From an uncultured Opitutia bacterium (GTDB lineage: Bacteria; Verrucomicrobiota; Verrucomicrobiia; Opitutales; Opitutaceae): 64,000 bases of DNA. Below are positions 1 through 8,670 of this stretch, piece after piece (the first letter of the stretch is position 1; every line of letters starts with the position of its first letter). The stretch spans positions 62,001 to 126,000 of the forward strand of contig CAIRTK010000066.1 of the NCBI GenBank assembly GCA_903881475.1. Direction: 5' to 3'. The notes beneath the pieces are model-generated. The model was not told where the DNA came from, did no database searches, and saw only the letters and a program-made list of their open reading frames with translations. Made by a program: the position numbers and the translations under genes.

Positions 1-16
1 CACGCAGCCCCGCCGC

Positions 17-3000
17 GTGGCGGCCCTCTCCATCTCGCGCCGCGTGGCTGAGGAGCTCGGTGTGACCTGGGGCCGCGAGGTCGGCTGCAAGATCCGCTTC
101 AGCGACCAGACCACGCCCGCGACCGTCATCAAGTTCCTCACCGACGGCATGCTGCTGGCCGAGGTGCAGGGCGACCCGCTGCTGCGCGACTACGACACGC
201 TGATCATCGACGAAGCGCACGAGCGCTCGCTCAACATCGACTTTCTCCTCGGGCACCTCCGCACGCTGCGGTACAAGCGGCCCGAGCTGAAGATCATCAT
301 CACGTCGGCGACCATCGACACCGAGATGTTCAGCCAGGCGTTCGACGGCGCGCCGGTGCTGAAGGTCGAGGGCCGCACGTACCCCGTCGAGGTCATCTAT
401 GCGCCGCTGGACTCGCTTGGGTCCGACGCCGCGGAAGGCGATGAACGGGAGTCCAAGGCCGAGGCACTGCATTACATCGACGGCGCGGTGGAGGCGGTGG
501 AACGCATCGTCCGCGAGAGCACCGGGGGCGACGTCCTGGTGTTCATGCCGAGCGAGCGCGATATCCGCGAGGCCGCCGACCTGCTCGAATCGAGAATCCA
601 AAATCAAAAATCCAAAATTGAGATCGTGCCGCTGTTCGGCCGGCTCTCCAACGCCGAGCAGCAGCGGGTGTTCTCCCCGACCCAGCGCCGGAAGATCGTC
701 ATCGCGACGAACATCGCGGAAACCTCGCTCACGATCCCCGGCATCCGCTTCGTCGTCGACACCGGCCTGGCCCGGCTCAGCCGCTACTCGCCGCAGGCGC
801 GCACGCGGCGGCTGCCGATCGAGCCGGTGGCGCAGTCGAGCGCCGACCAGCGGAAGGGCCGGTGCGGCCGCGTGGCGGACGGCGTATGCATCCGGCTCTA
901 CTCGGAAAAAGACTATCTCGAGCGGCCGCGGTTCACGCAGCCGGAGATCCAGCGCGCCAACCTTGCGGACGTCATCCTGCGCCTGAAGGCATTCGGCCTG
1001 GGTGACATCGAGCGCTTCCCATTCATCAACATGCCGGCGGCGAAATCCATCCGGGCAGGTTACGGGCTGCTCGAGGAGCTCGGCGCGATCGCGCCGAGCC
1101 GGAGCAGGGAGCAGGGAGAAGGGAGAAGTGACAAAGCAGTATCCGAACCGACCGTTCCTGCTCCTTCCTCCCTGCTCCCTGCTCCGGCGTCAGCGGAGCT
1201 GACGCCCTTGGGCCGCGAACTGGCGCGGCTGCCGGTGGACCCGACCGTGGGGCGGATGATCCTGCAGGCGCGGACGGAGCACGCGCTGCGCGAGGTGCTC
1301 GTCATTGCGTCGGGCCTCTCGATCCAGGATCCGCGCGAGCGGCCGATGGACAAGCAGGCGCAGGCCGATGCGGCGCACCGGCGGTTCGCGCACCCGGACT
1401 CGGATTTCCTCACCCTGCTCAACATCTGGGAGACCTACCACGACTCGTTCGAGACGATGGCGCAGTCGAAGCTCCGCCGGTTCTGCCGCGACCATTTCCT
1501 CAGCTACACCCGGATGCGCGAGTGGCGCGACATCCACGCCCAGCTGCTCGACGTGCTGAAGGAGCGCGACGGCTTCCGCATGACCTCGGCCTTCAGCGGG
1601 CTGAAGCCGGATGACGCGAAGGCCACGGCCTTCGGCACGCCGCCGTACCGGGCGATTCATCGCAGCATCCTGGCCGGGCTGCTGGGCAATATCGCGCACC
1701 GCGACGAGGAGAACGGCGGCTACAAGGCCACGCACGACCGGCGGGTGACCCTCTTCCCGGGCTCGGTGCTGTTTGTGCGGGAGGAACCGAAACGGAAACC
1801 CGCCGCCGCGAAGGCCAGGGAGGACGGCGCGGGCCGCGGCCGCCGGGCCCCGCCGTGGCTCATGGCGGCGGAGATCATGGAGACGACGCGGCTCTACGCC
1901 CGGACGTGTGCGCGGCTCGACCCGGCGTGGGCGCTGGACCTCGGGACGCACCTGGTGCGCGTGGCGCACAGCGAGCCCTTCTGGAACGAGACCGCCGGCC
2001 GCGTGATGGTGAAGCAACGCACGCGGCTCTACGGACTGGAGCTGGAGAGCCGGGCCGTCGGCTACGGCAAAATCAACCCGGCGCATGCGACGGAACTCTT
2101 CATCCGCGAGGGCCTGGTGAACGACACGATCACGTTCCCGCTGGATTTCATCGCACACAACCGCGCGGTGCGGGAGCAGATCGAGGTCATTCTCACGCGC
2201 ACGCGCGACGCGGGTTACCTCAACCTGGACGAGGCGATGTACCGGTTCTACGCGGAGCGCCTGCTGCCGGCTCATCGGGAGGATTCGCCCTACCAGGGAA
2301 TCAGTGCGGCCGCGGAGCTGGTCGACTTGGTGCGCGAGCGCCGCGGCGCGGAGCCCCGGTTCCTGATGATGGAGCCCGACGACCTGCGGGACCCGGACAC
2401 GCTGGCGCATGACGCCGAGGCGTTTCCCGAGGCGCTGCCGCTGCAGAACAGCGCGCTGCCCCTCGCGTATGCCTACAAGCCCGGCCAGACGGATGATGGG
2501 GTTACGCTCGATGTCAGCGTGCACGAGGCGGAGCACCTCACGCCGGCGGCGCTCGACTGGGCGGTGCCGGGTCACCTGGAGGCGAAGGTGGAGCATTACC
2601 TGCGCGCCCTGCCGAAGGAGCTGCGGCGGGCGTTTGTCCCGTTGGCGGAAACGGCCAAGACCCTCGCGGCGCAGGTTGCGGCCCGTGACCGGCTGAGGGA
2701 CCGGCGCGACTCGCTCACGGAGGCGCTGGCGGCGCAGATCGCGGAGCGCTTCCGGGTGGCGGTGGATCCGGCGCAGTGGGCGGACAAGCCGCTGCCGGAG
2801 CATCTGCGCGTGCGCATCCGGGTGGTCGACGCCGACGGTCGCGAGCTGGGGGCGAGCCGCGACCTGGGGGAAATCCGGGCCGCGCTGCACCTGCACGCCC
2901 GCGAGGCCAGTGCGAGCGTGGCCCGGGAGGACCCGGTGGCCTGGCGGACCGCGCGGGCCCGGTGGGAAAAACCGGCGCAGACCTCCTGGACGTTTGGCGA

Positions 3001-3979
3001 CATTCCCGGGCGCGTGCCGGTGACCGAGCAGGCCGGCGTGCCGGTGTTTGCCTTTCCGGGGCTGCGGGCGGGTGAGGGCGGCGTGGAGCTGCGCCTGTAC
3101 AAGACGCCGGAGGAAGCGGCCGCCGCGACGCGGCGCGGACTCGCCGCGCTGCTCGAGCGGCAGCTCGGCCACGACCTCGGCTGGATGGAGCGCGATCTGC
3201 GGGCCCTGCGGGAACTGGGCACGCTGACGGCGACGCTCGCGCCGACCGAGGAGCTGCAGGCCCAGGCGCTGGAGTCGATCCGCCGCTGGGTGTGTGATGC
3301 CGACCGGGTGAAGGTAGGGCGCGTTATCCCTGACGCACCGGTTGGACCCGAGCCCACGGACCAAGCCCGGCGGATCAAGGATAATCCGCCCTACCTGACC
3401 GCCGCGGGCTTTGCCGCGGCGCTCGAGAAAGCCAAGGCCGACCTGCGCGGCCTGGTGCCGCGGCTCACGGACCTGGTGCGCGAAATCCTGACCCTGCGGC
3501 AGGCGCTGCTGGTCCACCCGACGCCGCCGGCGGGAATGGAACGGGACCTCGCGGTGTTGCTGGCGCCCGACTTCCTGCGCACCACGCCCTATGCGCAGCT
3601 GGCGCAGTTTCCGCGCTACCTGAAAGCCATGAAGCTGCGCGCCGATCGCTGGCGGCAGAATCCGGCGAAGGATGCCGAACGGGCGGCGCAGCTCGCGCCC
3701 TACCTGGCGGCGTTGAACCGGATGGGGACTGGGGCCGGAGCCCTGCGCTGGCTCGTCGAGGAATTCCGGGTGAGTCTCTTTGCGCAGGAGCTCGGCACGG
3801 CGGAGCCGGTTTCGGCGGTGAAGCTCGAGCGCGCGTTTGCCGCGGTGCAGACGGGGACAGTTCAGCGCCGGGAGGAAAATCTTCCGGCGCCCAAACCCAT
3901 CGTCGTGGCGCCCGTGCCGCAGAAAAAATCCGCCCCGCTTAAGAACCTCAGCGCGCTCGACAAGCTGTTCCCGCGGTGA
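17..3979 (+). CDS. hrpA: ATP-dependent RNA helicase HrpA (DEAH box), 5' truncated by the window edge
   Basis: DEAH box (IIDEAHERSLN), SATIDTE, HrpA-type C-terminal region. The frame stays open upstream of 17 (TQPRRVAA motif), so the true start lies outside the window. Confidence 0.95.
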   Translation: MAALSISRRVAEELGVTWGREVGCKIRFSDQTTPATVIKFLTDGMLLAEVQGDPLLRDYDTLIIDEAHERSLNIDFLLGHLRTLRYKRPELKIIITSATIDTEMFSQAFDGAPVLKVEGRTYPVEVIYAPLDSLGSDAAEGDERESKAEALHYIDGAVEAVERIVRESTGGDVLVFMPSERDIREAADLLESRIQNQKSKIEIVPLFGRLSNAEQQRVFSPTQRRKIVIATNIAETSLTIPGIRFVVDTGLARLSRYSPQARTRRLPIEPVAQSSADQRKGRCGRVADGVCIRLYSEKDYLERPRFTQPEIQRANLADVILRLKAFGLGDIERFPFINMPAAKSIRAGYGLLEELGAIAPSRSREQGEGRSDKAVSEPTVPAPSSLLPAPASAELTPLGRELARLPVDPTVGRMILQARTEHALREVLVIASGLSIQDPRERPMDKQAQADAAHRRFAHPDSDFLTLLNIWETYHDSFETMAQSKLRRFCRDHFLSYTRMREWRDIHAQLLDVLKERDGFRMTSAFSGLKPDDAKATAFGTPPYRAIHRSILAGLLGNIAHRDEENGGYKATHDRRVTLFPGSVLFVREEPKRKPAAAKAREDGAGRGRRAPPWLMAAEIMETTRLYARTCARLDPAWALDLGTHLVRVAHSEPFWNETAGRVMVKQRTRLYGLELESRAVGYGKINPAHATELFIREGLVNDTITFPLDFIAHNRAVREQIEVILTRTRDAGYLNLDEAMYRFYAERLLPAHREDSPYQGISAAAELVDLVRERRGAEPRFLMMEPDDLRDPDTLAHDAEAFPEALPLQNSALPLAYAYKPGQTDDGVTLDVSVHEAEHLTPAALDWAVPGHLEAKVEHYLRALPKELRRAFVPLAETAKTLAAQVAARDRLRDRRDSLTEALAAQIAERFRVAVDPAQWADKPLPEHLRVRIRVVDADGRELGASRDLGEIRAALHLHAREASASVAREDPVAWRTARARWEKPAQTSWTFGDIPGRVPVTEQAGVPVFAFPGLRAGEGGVELRLYKTPEEAAAATRRGLAALLERQLGHDLGWMERDLRALRELGTLTATLAPTEELQAQALESIRRWVCDADRVKVGRVIPDAPVGPEPTDQARRIKDNPPYLTAAGFAAALEKAKADLRGLVPRLTDLVREILTLRQALLVHPTPPAGMERDLAVLLAPDFLRTTPYAQLAQFPRYLKAMKLRADRWRQNPAKDAERAAQLAPYLAALNRMGTGAGALRWLVEEFRVSLFAQELGTAEPVSAVKLERAFAAVQTGTVQRREENLPAPKPIVVAPVPQKKSAPLKNLSALDKLFPR
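1078..1187. repeat. In-frame inverted-repeat insertion inside hrpA
   Basis: 22-bp perfect palindrome GCTCGGCGCGATCGCGCCGAGC (1078-1099) abutting arms CCGGAGCAGGGAGCAGGGAG (1099-1118) and CTCCCTGCTCCCTGCTCCGG (1168-1187). Confidence 0.9.
3311..3396. repeat. TAGGGCG-family inverted repeat inside hrpA
   Basis: AGGTAGGGCGCGTTATCC ... GGATAATCCGCCCTACCT, 16/18 complementary. Confidence 0.85.
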
Positions 3980-3988
3980 GCCGGGTTG

Positions 3989-4171
3989 TTTTATAGGAGG
4001 GAACGGAGAGGACCGAGAGGTTTAAGGCTTCGGATTTGAACACCAAGAACGCGAAGCAAGCGAAGTACGGCAGGTTTGCTCCGATCTTTGCGACACTTTG
4101 CGGCCTTCGTGTTAAGACGGATCGGACGTTTCCAGTCCAATCTCGGTTGGCTTCGCTTCCTCCTGTAAAAA
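3989..4171. repeat. Nested inverted repeats downstream of hrpA
   Basis: Outer TTTTATAGGAGGGAACGGAGAGG / GCTTCCTCCTGTAAAAA; inner AACACCAAGAACGCGAAG / TTTGCGACACTTTGCGGCCTTCGTGTT. Confidence 0.65.
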
Positions 4172-4190
4172 CAGATCGGCCGGCCCCGGC

Positions 4191-4628
4191 TCAGTCGACC
4201 TCGGTGACGTCGTTGGGCAATTCGCCGTGCTCGCCGGTGATCCGGGGAAAATGGGCGGCCAGCAAGGCACCGGCCCGCTCGATGCCATGCACGAGGCCGC
4301 CGGTGAAATCGCCGCGCTTGAAATGGCCGGACATGGCCGCGGTCAATTCCAGCCACAAGGCATCGCCGCATTTTTCGTGCACGGCGGTGTCGCCGATGAC
4401 GGCGAACGTGCGGGAACGCGGGGCGAGAAAAATCAGGATACCATTGCGGTGCCGGGTGCGGGTCAGGCCGAGCCGTTCGAACTGTTTCGTGGCCGCGGCC
4501 ACGGGATCGGCGGCCCGGTGCCGGGCGATCACCACGCGGATCTCCCCCGAGGTGTGCTGCTCCGCGGCCGTGATCGCGGCGACGACGCGCGGATGGTCGA
4601 TCTGGGGAAGGGAAGAAAAGAAGCTCAT
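4191..4628 (-). CDS. TPM domain protein (short form)
   Basis: Start MSFFSSLPQIDHPRVVAAITAAEQHTSGEIRVVIARH; follows a second TPM gene and lemA in the same orientation. Confidence 0.8.
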   Translation of the reverse strand: MSFFSSLPQIDHPRVVAAITAAEQHTSGEIRVVIARHRAADPVAAATKQFERLGLTRTRHRNGILIFLAPRSRTFAVIGDTAVHEKCGDALWLELTAAMSGHFKRGDFTGGLVHGIERAGALLAAHFPRITGEHGELPNDVTEVD

Positions 4629-4632
4629 GGGC

Positions 4633-5520
4633 TTACCAGCTGCCTCCCGCGCCGCCGCCGCCAAAGCTGCCCCCACCGCCGGAAAAACTGCCTCCGCCCC
4701 CGCCTCCGCCGAATGAACTGCCGCCACCCCCGCCAAGGAATCCGCCATAGGTGATGATCCGGCCATTGCGCCCATAGACGGTGCCGCCCTGCCGGCGGCT
4801 CACCGACCAGACGATGAACAGGAGGATCAGCACAAAGATCACGAAGGAAGGAAGGCCGCCGCTGCGCCCGCGCCGGTCCGCCACGGTGTGCCCGGTGCCA
4901 TGGTATTCGCCGCGTGTGGCCGCGATCAGCGCCCGGACGCCGGCCTGCACGCCACTGTTGAAGTCGCCATTGCGGAAACGGGGCGTGATCTCGTTTTCGA
5001 TGATCTGCTTGCACAGCGCGTCAGGCAGCACGCCCTCCAGGCCGTAGCCGACCTGGATATAAAGCTTATGGTCTTCGCTGAAGATGAACAGCACCGCGCC
5101 GTTCTTGGTGCCTTTTTGGCCGACGCCCCAGGCCTGGGCGACCCGCACGGTGTAGTCCTCGATCGAGGAGTCCGACTGCATGTGCGGATAGATCGCCACG
5201 ACGAGCTGGTTCGAGGTGTCGCGCTCGAACTGCGTGAGCGTGGCGTCGAGGGACTGCGCCACGCCGGCCGGGACAAGGCCGGCGTAGTCGTTGAAGTGAT
5301 CGCGGGGCGCCGCCGGGATCACTTCGGCGGCGTGCAAGGTGGAGCCCAGCAATGCGCCGGCCAGGAGGAAGAAACTGTGCCAGCGGGTAGGGCGGGTTAT
5401 CCCTAACCCGCCGGGTTTGGAATGAGGCCGTCCGGCTGAAACAGCCGGATGGCTTTCCTTGAAACGTTCCGCCGAACGCGGCGCGTCAGGGATAACGCGC
5501 CCTACCTTGAGCCGGGTCAC
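4633..5520 (-). CDS. TPM domain protein with Gly-rich C-terminus (YgcG-like)
   Basis: FNDYAGLVPAGVAQSLDATLTQFERDTSNQLVVAIYP...; GGGGGSSFGGGGGGG tail; GTG start overlaps the lemA stop (GTGA). The N-terminus is made of repeat-derived sequence. Confidence 0.85.
   Translation of the reverse strand: MTRLKVGRVIPDAPRSAERFKESHPAVSAGRPHSKPGGLGITRPTRWHSFFLLAGALLGSTLHAAEVIPAAPRDHFNDYAGLVPAGVAQSLDATLTQFERDTSNQLVVAIYPHMQSDSSIEDYTVRVAQAWGVGQKGTKNGAVLFIFSEDHKLYIQVGYGLEGVLPDALCKQIIENEITPRFRNGDFNSGVQAGVRALIAATRGEYHGTGHTVADRRGRSGGLPSFVIFVLILLFIVWSVSRRQGGTVYGRNGRIITYGGFLGGGGGSSFGGGGGGGSFSGGGGSFGGGGAGGSW
5385..5508. repeat. TAGGGCG-family inverted repeat inside the TPM gene 5' end
   Basis: GGGTAGGGCGGGTTATCCCTAACCCGCC / GGCGCGTCAGGGATAACGCGCCCTACCTT. 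Confidence 0.9.
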
Positions 5521-6155
5521 GGTTTCGCGGGCGCGGGCTTGGCGCCGAAGTCGAATTGCACGGTCGGCGGCTTGTCGGCACCGGCGACGGCGGAGAAATA
5601 GGGCCGGGCGGTGTGGCCGAACATGCCGGCGAAGATCACGGCGGGAAATGTTTTCAGCGCGGTGTTGTAGGCCTGAACCGCGTCATTGAACCGTCCGCGC
5701 TCGACCGAGATGCGGTTTTCCGTGCCCTCGAGCTGCGCCTGCAAATCGCGGAAGCCGGCGGTAGCCGTGAGCTGGGGATAATTTTCCGAGACGACGAGCA
5801 GGCGCGAGAGCGCGCCGCCGAGCTGGGCCTGGGCCTGCTCGAACTGGGCCAGCTGGGCCGCGTCGGTGGGGGCGCCCGTGGCGGGCAGCTGCACGCGGCC
5901 GACCGAGGCGCGGGCCGCAGTCACCTCGGTGAGCGTGGACTTCTCGAAGTTGGCGGCGCCGGCGACCGTGTTCACCAGATTCGGGACCAAGTCGGTTCGG
6001 CGCTGATAGACATTCTGCACCTGGGCCCAGGCGGCGTCGGTGCCCTGCTGCAGGGTGACGAGGCGGTTGTAGATGCCGCTGATGGACAGGGCGACGATGA
6101 TCACGAGGACCAGGAGGGCGCCGACGATCGCTAGCAGAATTTTTCCGATGCTCAT
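5517..6155 (-). CDS. lemA: LemA family protein
   Basis: MSIGKILLAIVGALLVLVIIVALSISGIYNRLVTLQQGTDAAWAQVQNVYQRRTDLVPNLVNTV; start placed at 6155. Confidence 0.92.
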   Translation of the reverse strand: MSIGKILLAIVGALLVLVIIVALSISGIYNRLVTLQQGTDAAWAQVQNVYQRRTDLVPNLVNTVAGAANFEKSTLTEVTAARASVGRVQLPATGAPTDAAQLAQFEQAQAQLGGALSRLLVVSENYPQLTATAGFRDLQAQLEGTENRISVERGRFNDAVQAYNTALKTFPAVIFAGMFGHTARPYFSAVAGADKPPTVQFDFGAKPAPAKP

Positions 6156-6255
6156 GGACCAAGCATACTCCGCGCAAGGGGAGGCGCAAGGGGCTTCGAA
6201 GCGTGGGGGAAGGTTGTAATGGACAGGGCGGTGGCAGGAAATTTCCGACCCTTTT

Positions 6256-6426
6256 AAACCACGGATTTCACGGATGACACGGATGGCAGCCCAAAACCAT
6301 CGATCCTTCTTGCGGGAGTTAACTGAGGAAACAGAGAGGGGCCAGTGCTCTCTTCTCCGTTTCCTCCTGTAAAAATGGATTGTGGTTCGAATTCTTCGAT
6401 CCGTGGCATCCGTGAAATCCGTGGTC
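6256..6426. repeat. Nested inverted repeats
   Basis: Outer ACCACGGATTTCACGGATGACACGGAT / ATCCGTGGCATCCGTGAAATCCGTGGT; inner GGGAGTTAACTGAGGAAACAGAGAGG / CTCTCTTCTCCGTTTCCTCCTGT. Confidence 0.9.
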
Positions 6427-6498
6427 AAAAAGCCCGGATGATTTTTGTCCTCTGGTGGATTTGACGCCGCGGGAAATTGGCGCAATGAGTCGAGTCCC

Positions 6499-7305
6499 AT
6501 GAAAGCCTTCCTCACCTCCTTGGTCCTTCTTGCCGCCACGCTGACCGCCTCGGCTAAGATCGTCACCCGCTCTGTCCCCTACGAGCACGCCGGCGTGAAG
6601 CTGGTCGGCTATCTCGCCTACGACGACGCCCTGACGGCGCACGGCAAACTGCCGGGCGTACTGGTGGTCCACGAATGGTGGGGCCTTAACGATTACGCGC
6701 GCAGCCGGGCCGAGCAGCTGGCGAAACTGGGTTATGTGGCCTTTGCGCTCGACATGTATGGCGGCGGGGAAAGCACGACCGATGCGAAGCAGGCCGGCGC
6801 TTGGTCGGGCCAGTTTTATGGCTCGCCGCTCATGGCCCAGCGGGCCCAGGCGGGCCTCGACCAGCTGCTCCAGACGGGGTGGGTGGATCCGGCACGCGTT
6901 GCGGCGATCGGCTACTGTTTTGGCGGCTCGACCGTGCAGGCGCTGGCCTACACCGGCGCGCCGCTGGCGGGCATCGTGAGCTTCCACGGCGGGCTGATCC
7001 CGGTGCCGGCGGACGCGGCGGCGAAGACCAAGGCGAAGATCCTCATCTGCAACGGCGGGCGCGACGGGTTTGTCACGGCAAAGGACATCAACGCCTTCAT
7101 CGAGGCGATGAACACCGGGAAGTTCGACTACCAGTTCATCAGCTATGCGGACGCGATCCACGCCTTCACGAGTCCCGCGGCCGACAAACTGGCGGCGGCG
7201 AACGGCATGCAGGGGAAGATCGGGTACAACGCCGCGGCCGACCGCCGCTCGTGGGCGCACATGCAGGGTTTCTTTGGGGAGATCTTTGCGGCCAAGAGTA
7301 AGTGA
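6499..7305 (+). CDS. Dienelactone hydrolase family protein with signal peptide
   Basis: MKAFLTSLVLLAATLTASA signal; GVLVVHEWWGLNDYARSRAEQLAKLGYVAFALDMYG; IGYCFGG nucleophile motif. Confidence 0.9.
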   Translation: MKAFLTSLVLLAATLTASAKIVTRSVPYEHAGVKLVGYLAYDDALTAHGKLPGVLVVHEWWGLNDYARSRAEQLAKLGYVAFALDMYGGGESTTDAKQAGAWSGQFYGSPLMAQRAQAGLDQLLQTGWVDPARVAAIGYCFGGSTVQALAYTGAPLAGIVSFHGGLIPVPADAAAKTKAKILICNGGRDGFVTAKDINAFIEAMNTGKFDYQFISYADAIHAFTSPAADKLAAANGMQGKIGYNAAADRRSWAHMQGFFGEIFAAKSK

Positions 7306-7314
7306 GACTGAGGC

Positions 7315-7422
7315 GGGCGGGCACGTCCCGTGCCCGCATTCCCGCGACCCAGCCCGTCAACGACTCCGCTGGACTCTCACGCCAGCTCACACCGTCCATG
7401 CGGGCACGGGACGTGCCCGCCC
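7315..7422. repeat. Perfect 25-bp inverted repeat with self-palindromic arms
   Basis: GGGCGGGCACGTCCCGTGCCCGCAT / ATGCGGGCACGGGACGTGCCCGCCC. Confidence 0.92.
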
Positions 7423-7475
7423 ACCGTTCGCCTGCGGCTTGCCATGCGGCGGAGTTTCCTCTTCTTCCCCGCATC

Positions 7476-7895
7476 ATGGACCTCTCCACCGCCCGCCAGC
7501 ATATCCACGCCAGCTTCGAGCGCATGCGGGTGCTCTACCAGAAGCCGGTGTTCGACGAGTGGGTGATCCTGTCGCCCGCGGCCAAGCACGGCGGCGTGCT
7601 GGCCTATTCGGGCCCGCGGATCGAGGAGTTCCGGCAGAAACTTCCATCGGATGTCGAACCGCTGCTGCACCAGCTGGCCGGCCGCAATCTGGAGGCCGGC
7701 GATTTTGAATTCACGTCCGCGGGCGATGGCACGCGTCACGACGCCCTGGTGCGGATCGGGGCGGCGAGCTATCTGGTCTGCAACAACCTCGCCAAGTCCA
7801 TGGCCGAGATCCGCCAGGATCCGCGCTGGCTGAAGGCGCAGGTGGCCTTCGTGGAACTGAGCGAGCGGTTCCGGTCCGATCCGCTCGAGGCATAG
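7476..7895 (+). CDS. Conserved hypothetical protein
   Basis: ORF with coding-like composition, MDLSTARQHIHASFERMRVLYQKPVFDEWVILS. Confidence 0.6.
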   Translation: MDLSTARQHIHASFERMRVLYQKPVFDEWVILSPAAKHGGVLAYSGPRIEEFRQKLPSDVEPLLHQLAGRNLEAGDFEFTSAGDGTRHDALVRIGAASYLVCNNLAKSMAEIRQDPRWLKAQVAFVELSERFRSDPLEA

Positions 7896-7908
7896 AGGGA
7901 ACTGTATT

Positions 7909-7988
7909 TACAGGAGATAATGGAGGGAACGGAGGCTCCAAACGGTAAGACCCTCCTTCCTTGGTTCTTTCCCTTCCCTCCTGTTAAC
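7909..7988. repeat. ACAGGAGATAATGGAGGGAACGG-family inverted repeat
   Basis: TACAGGAGATAATGGAGGGAACGG / TTTCCCTTCCCTCCTGTTAA; same family as the inner repeat at 6314-6375 and the repeat near 54461-54541. Confidence 0.75.
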
Positions 7989-8037
7989 TGATTTGGATCG
8001 AACGACCATGGTCCAGACGAACGCCACTCCCTGCGTT

Positions 8038-8670
8038 TCAGCTGTGGCCTGCGCTGGAGGCGAGCAATTCCCGTTTCTTCGGGTCGCCGACCCGCTCCAA
8101 GGCCAGCTTGAATGCCGCCGCCTTTTGCGCCGCGGTCATGACGGAATTGAGCCGGTCGCGGTTGGCGCGGGCCAGGCTGTCGCCGTTTGAACTGGCCGCG
8201 ATGAACCAGGCGTGGGCCTCGACCAAATCCTTCGGCACCCCGTCACCGTTGCAGTACATCACGCCCAGGTTGCACTGGGCCTCGGCCGAGCCCTGCGCGG
8301 CGGCCTTGCGGTACCAGTTGGCGGCCTCGACGGCATCCTTGGGCATGCTTTCCCCCTCGGCGCACATCGTCCCGAGGTTAAACTGGGCCTCGGCGACGCC
8401 CTGCCGGGCGGCCTGCAGGTACCAATAGGCCGCCTTGCCACTGTCCTGGGCTACGCCGATCCCGCCAGCATACATCACACCGAGGTTGAATTGGGCGTCG
8501 GCCAAGCCCAGCTCGGCGGCGCGACGGTACCACTGGGCGGCTTCGGCCAGGTTGCGGGGCACACCCTGGCCCAGCGCGTACGCGGCTCCGAGGGCAAACT
8601 CGGCGGCGGTGTCGCCGGAGGCGGCGCGTGCCCGCAGGGCCGCCATGGGGTCGGGCTCAGCCGCCAACAA
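8038..8670 (-). CDS. Sel1-like (TPR) repeat protein
   Basis: Four to five repeats of the type AAxWYRKAAxxGxAxAQxNLGxMYxxGxGVxxD. Confidence 0.9.
   Translation of the reverse strand: MLAAEPDPMAALRARAASGDTAAEFALGAAYALGQGVPRNLAEAAQWYRRAAELGLADAQFNLGVMYAGGIGVAQDSGKAAYWYLQAARQGVAEAQFNLGTMCAEGESMPKDAVEAANWYRKAAAQGSAEAQCNLGVMYCNGDGVPKDLVEAHAWFIAASSNGDSLARANRDRLNSVMTAAQKAAAFKLALERVGDPKKRELLASSAGHS

Noticed and set aside
1190-3517. 775-aa minus-strand ORF opposite hrpA, and many similar long antisense ORFs (e.g. 8740-11097 +, 24394-25995 -, 28418-29932 +, 45274-47490 -, 49488-51968 -, 59170-60888 +)
   Set aside because: They mirror strongly coding genes on the other strand in high-GC DNA, have Arg/Gly/Ala/His-rich composition and no recognisable domains.
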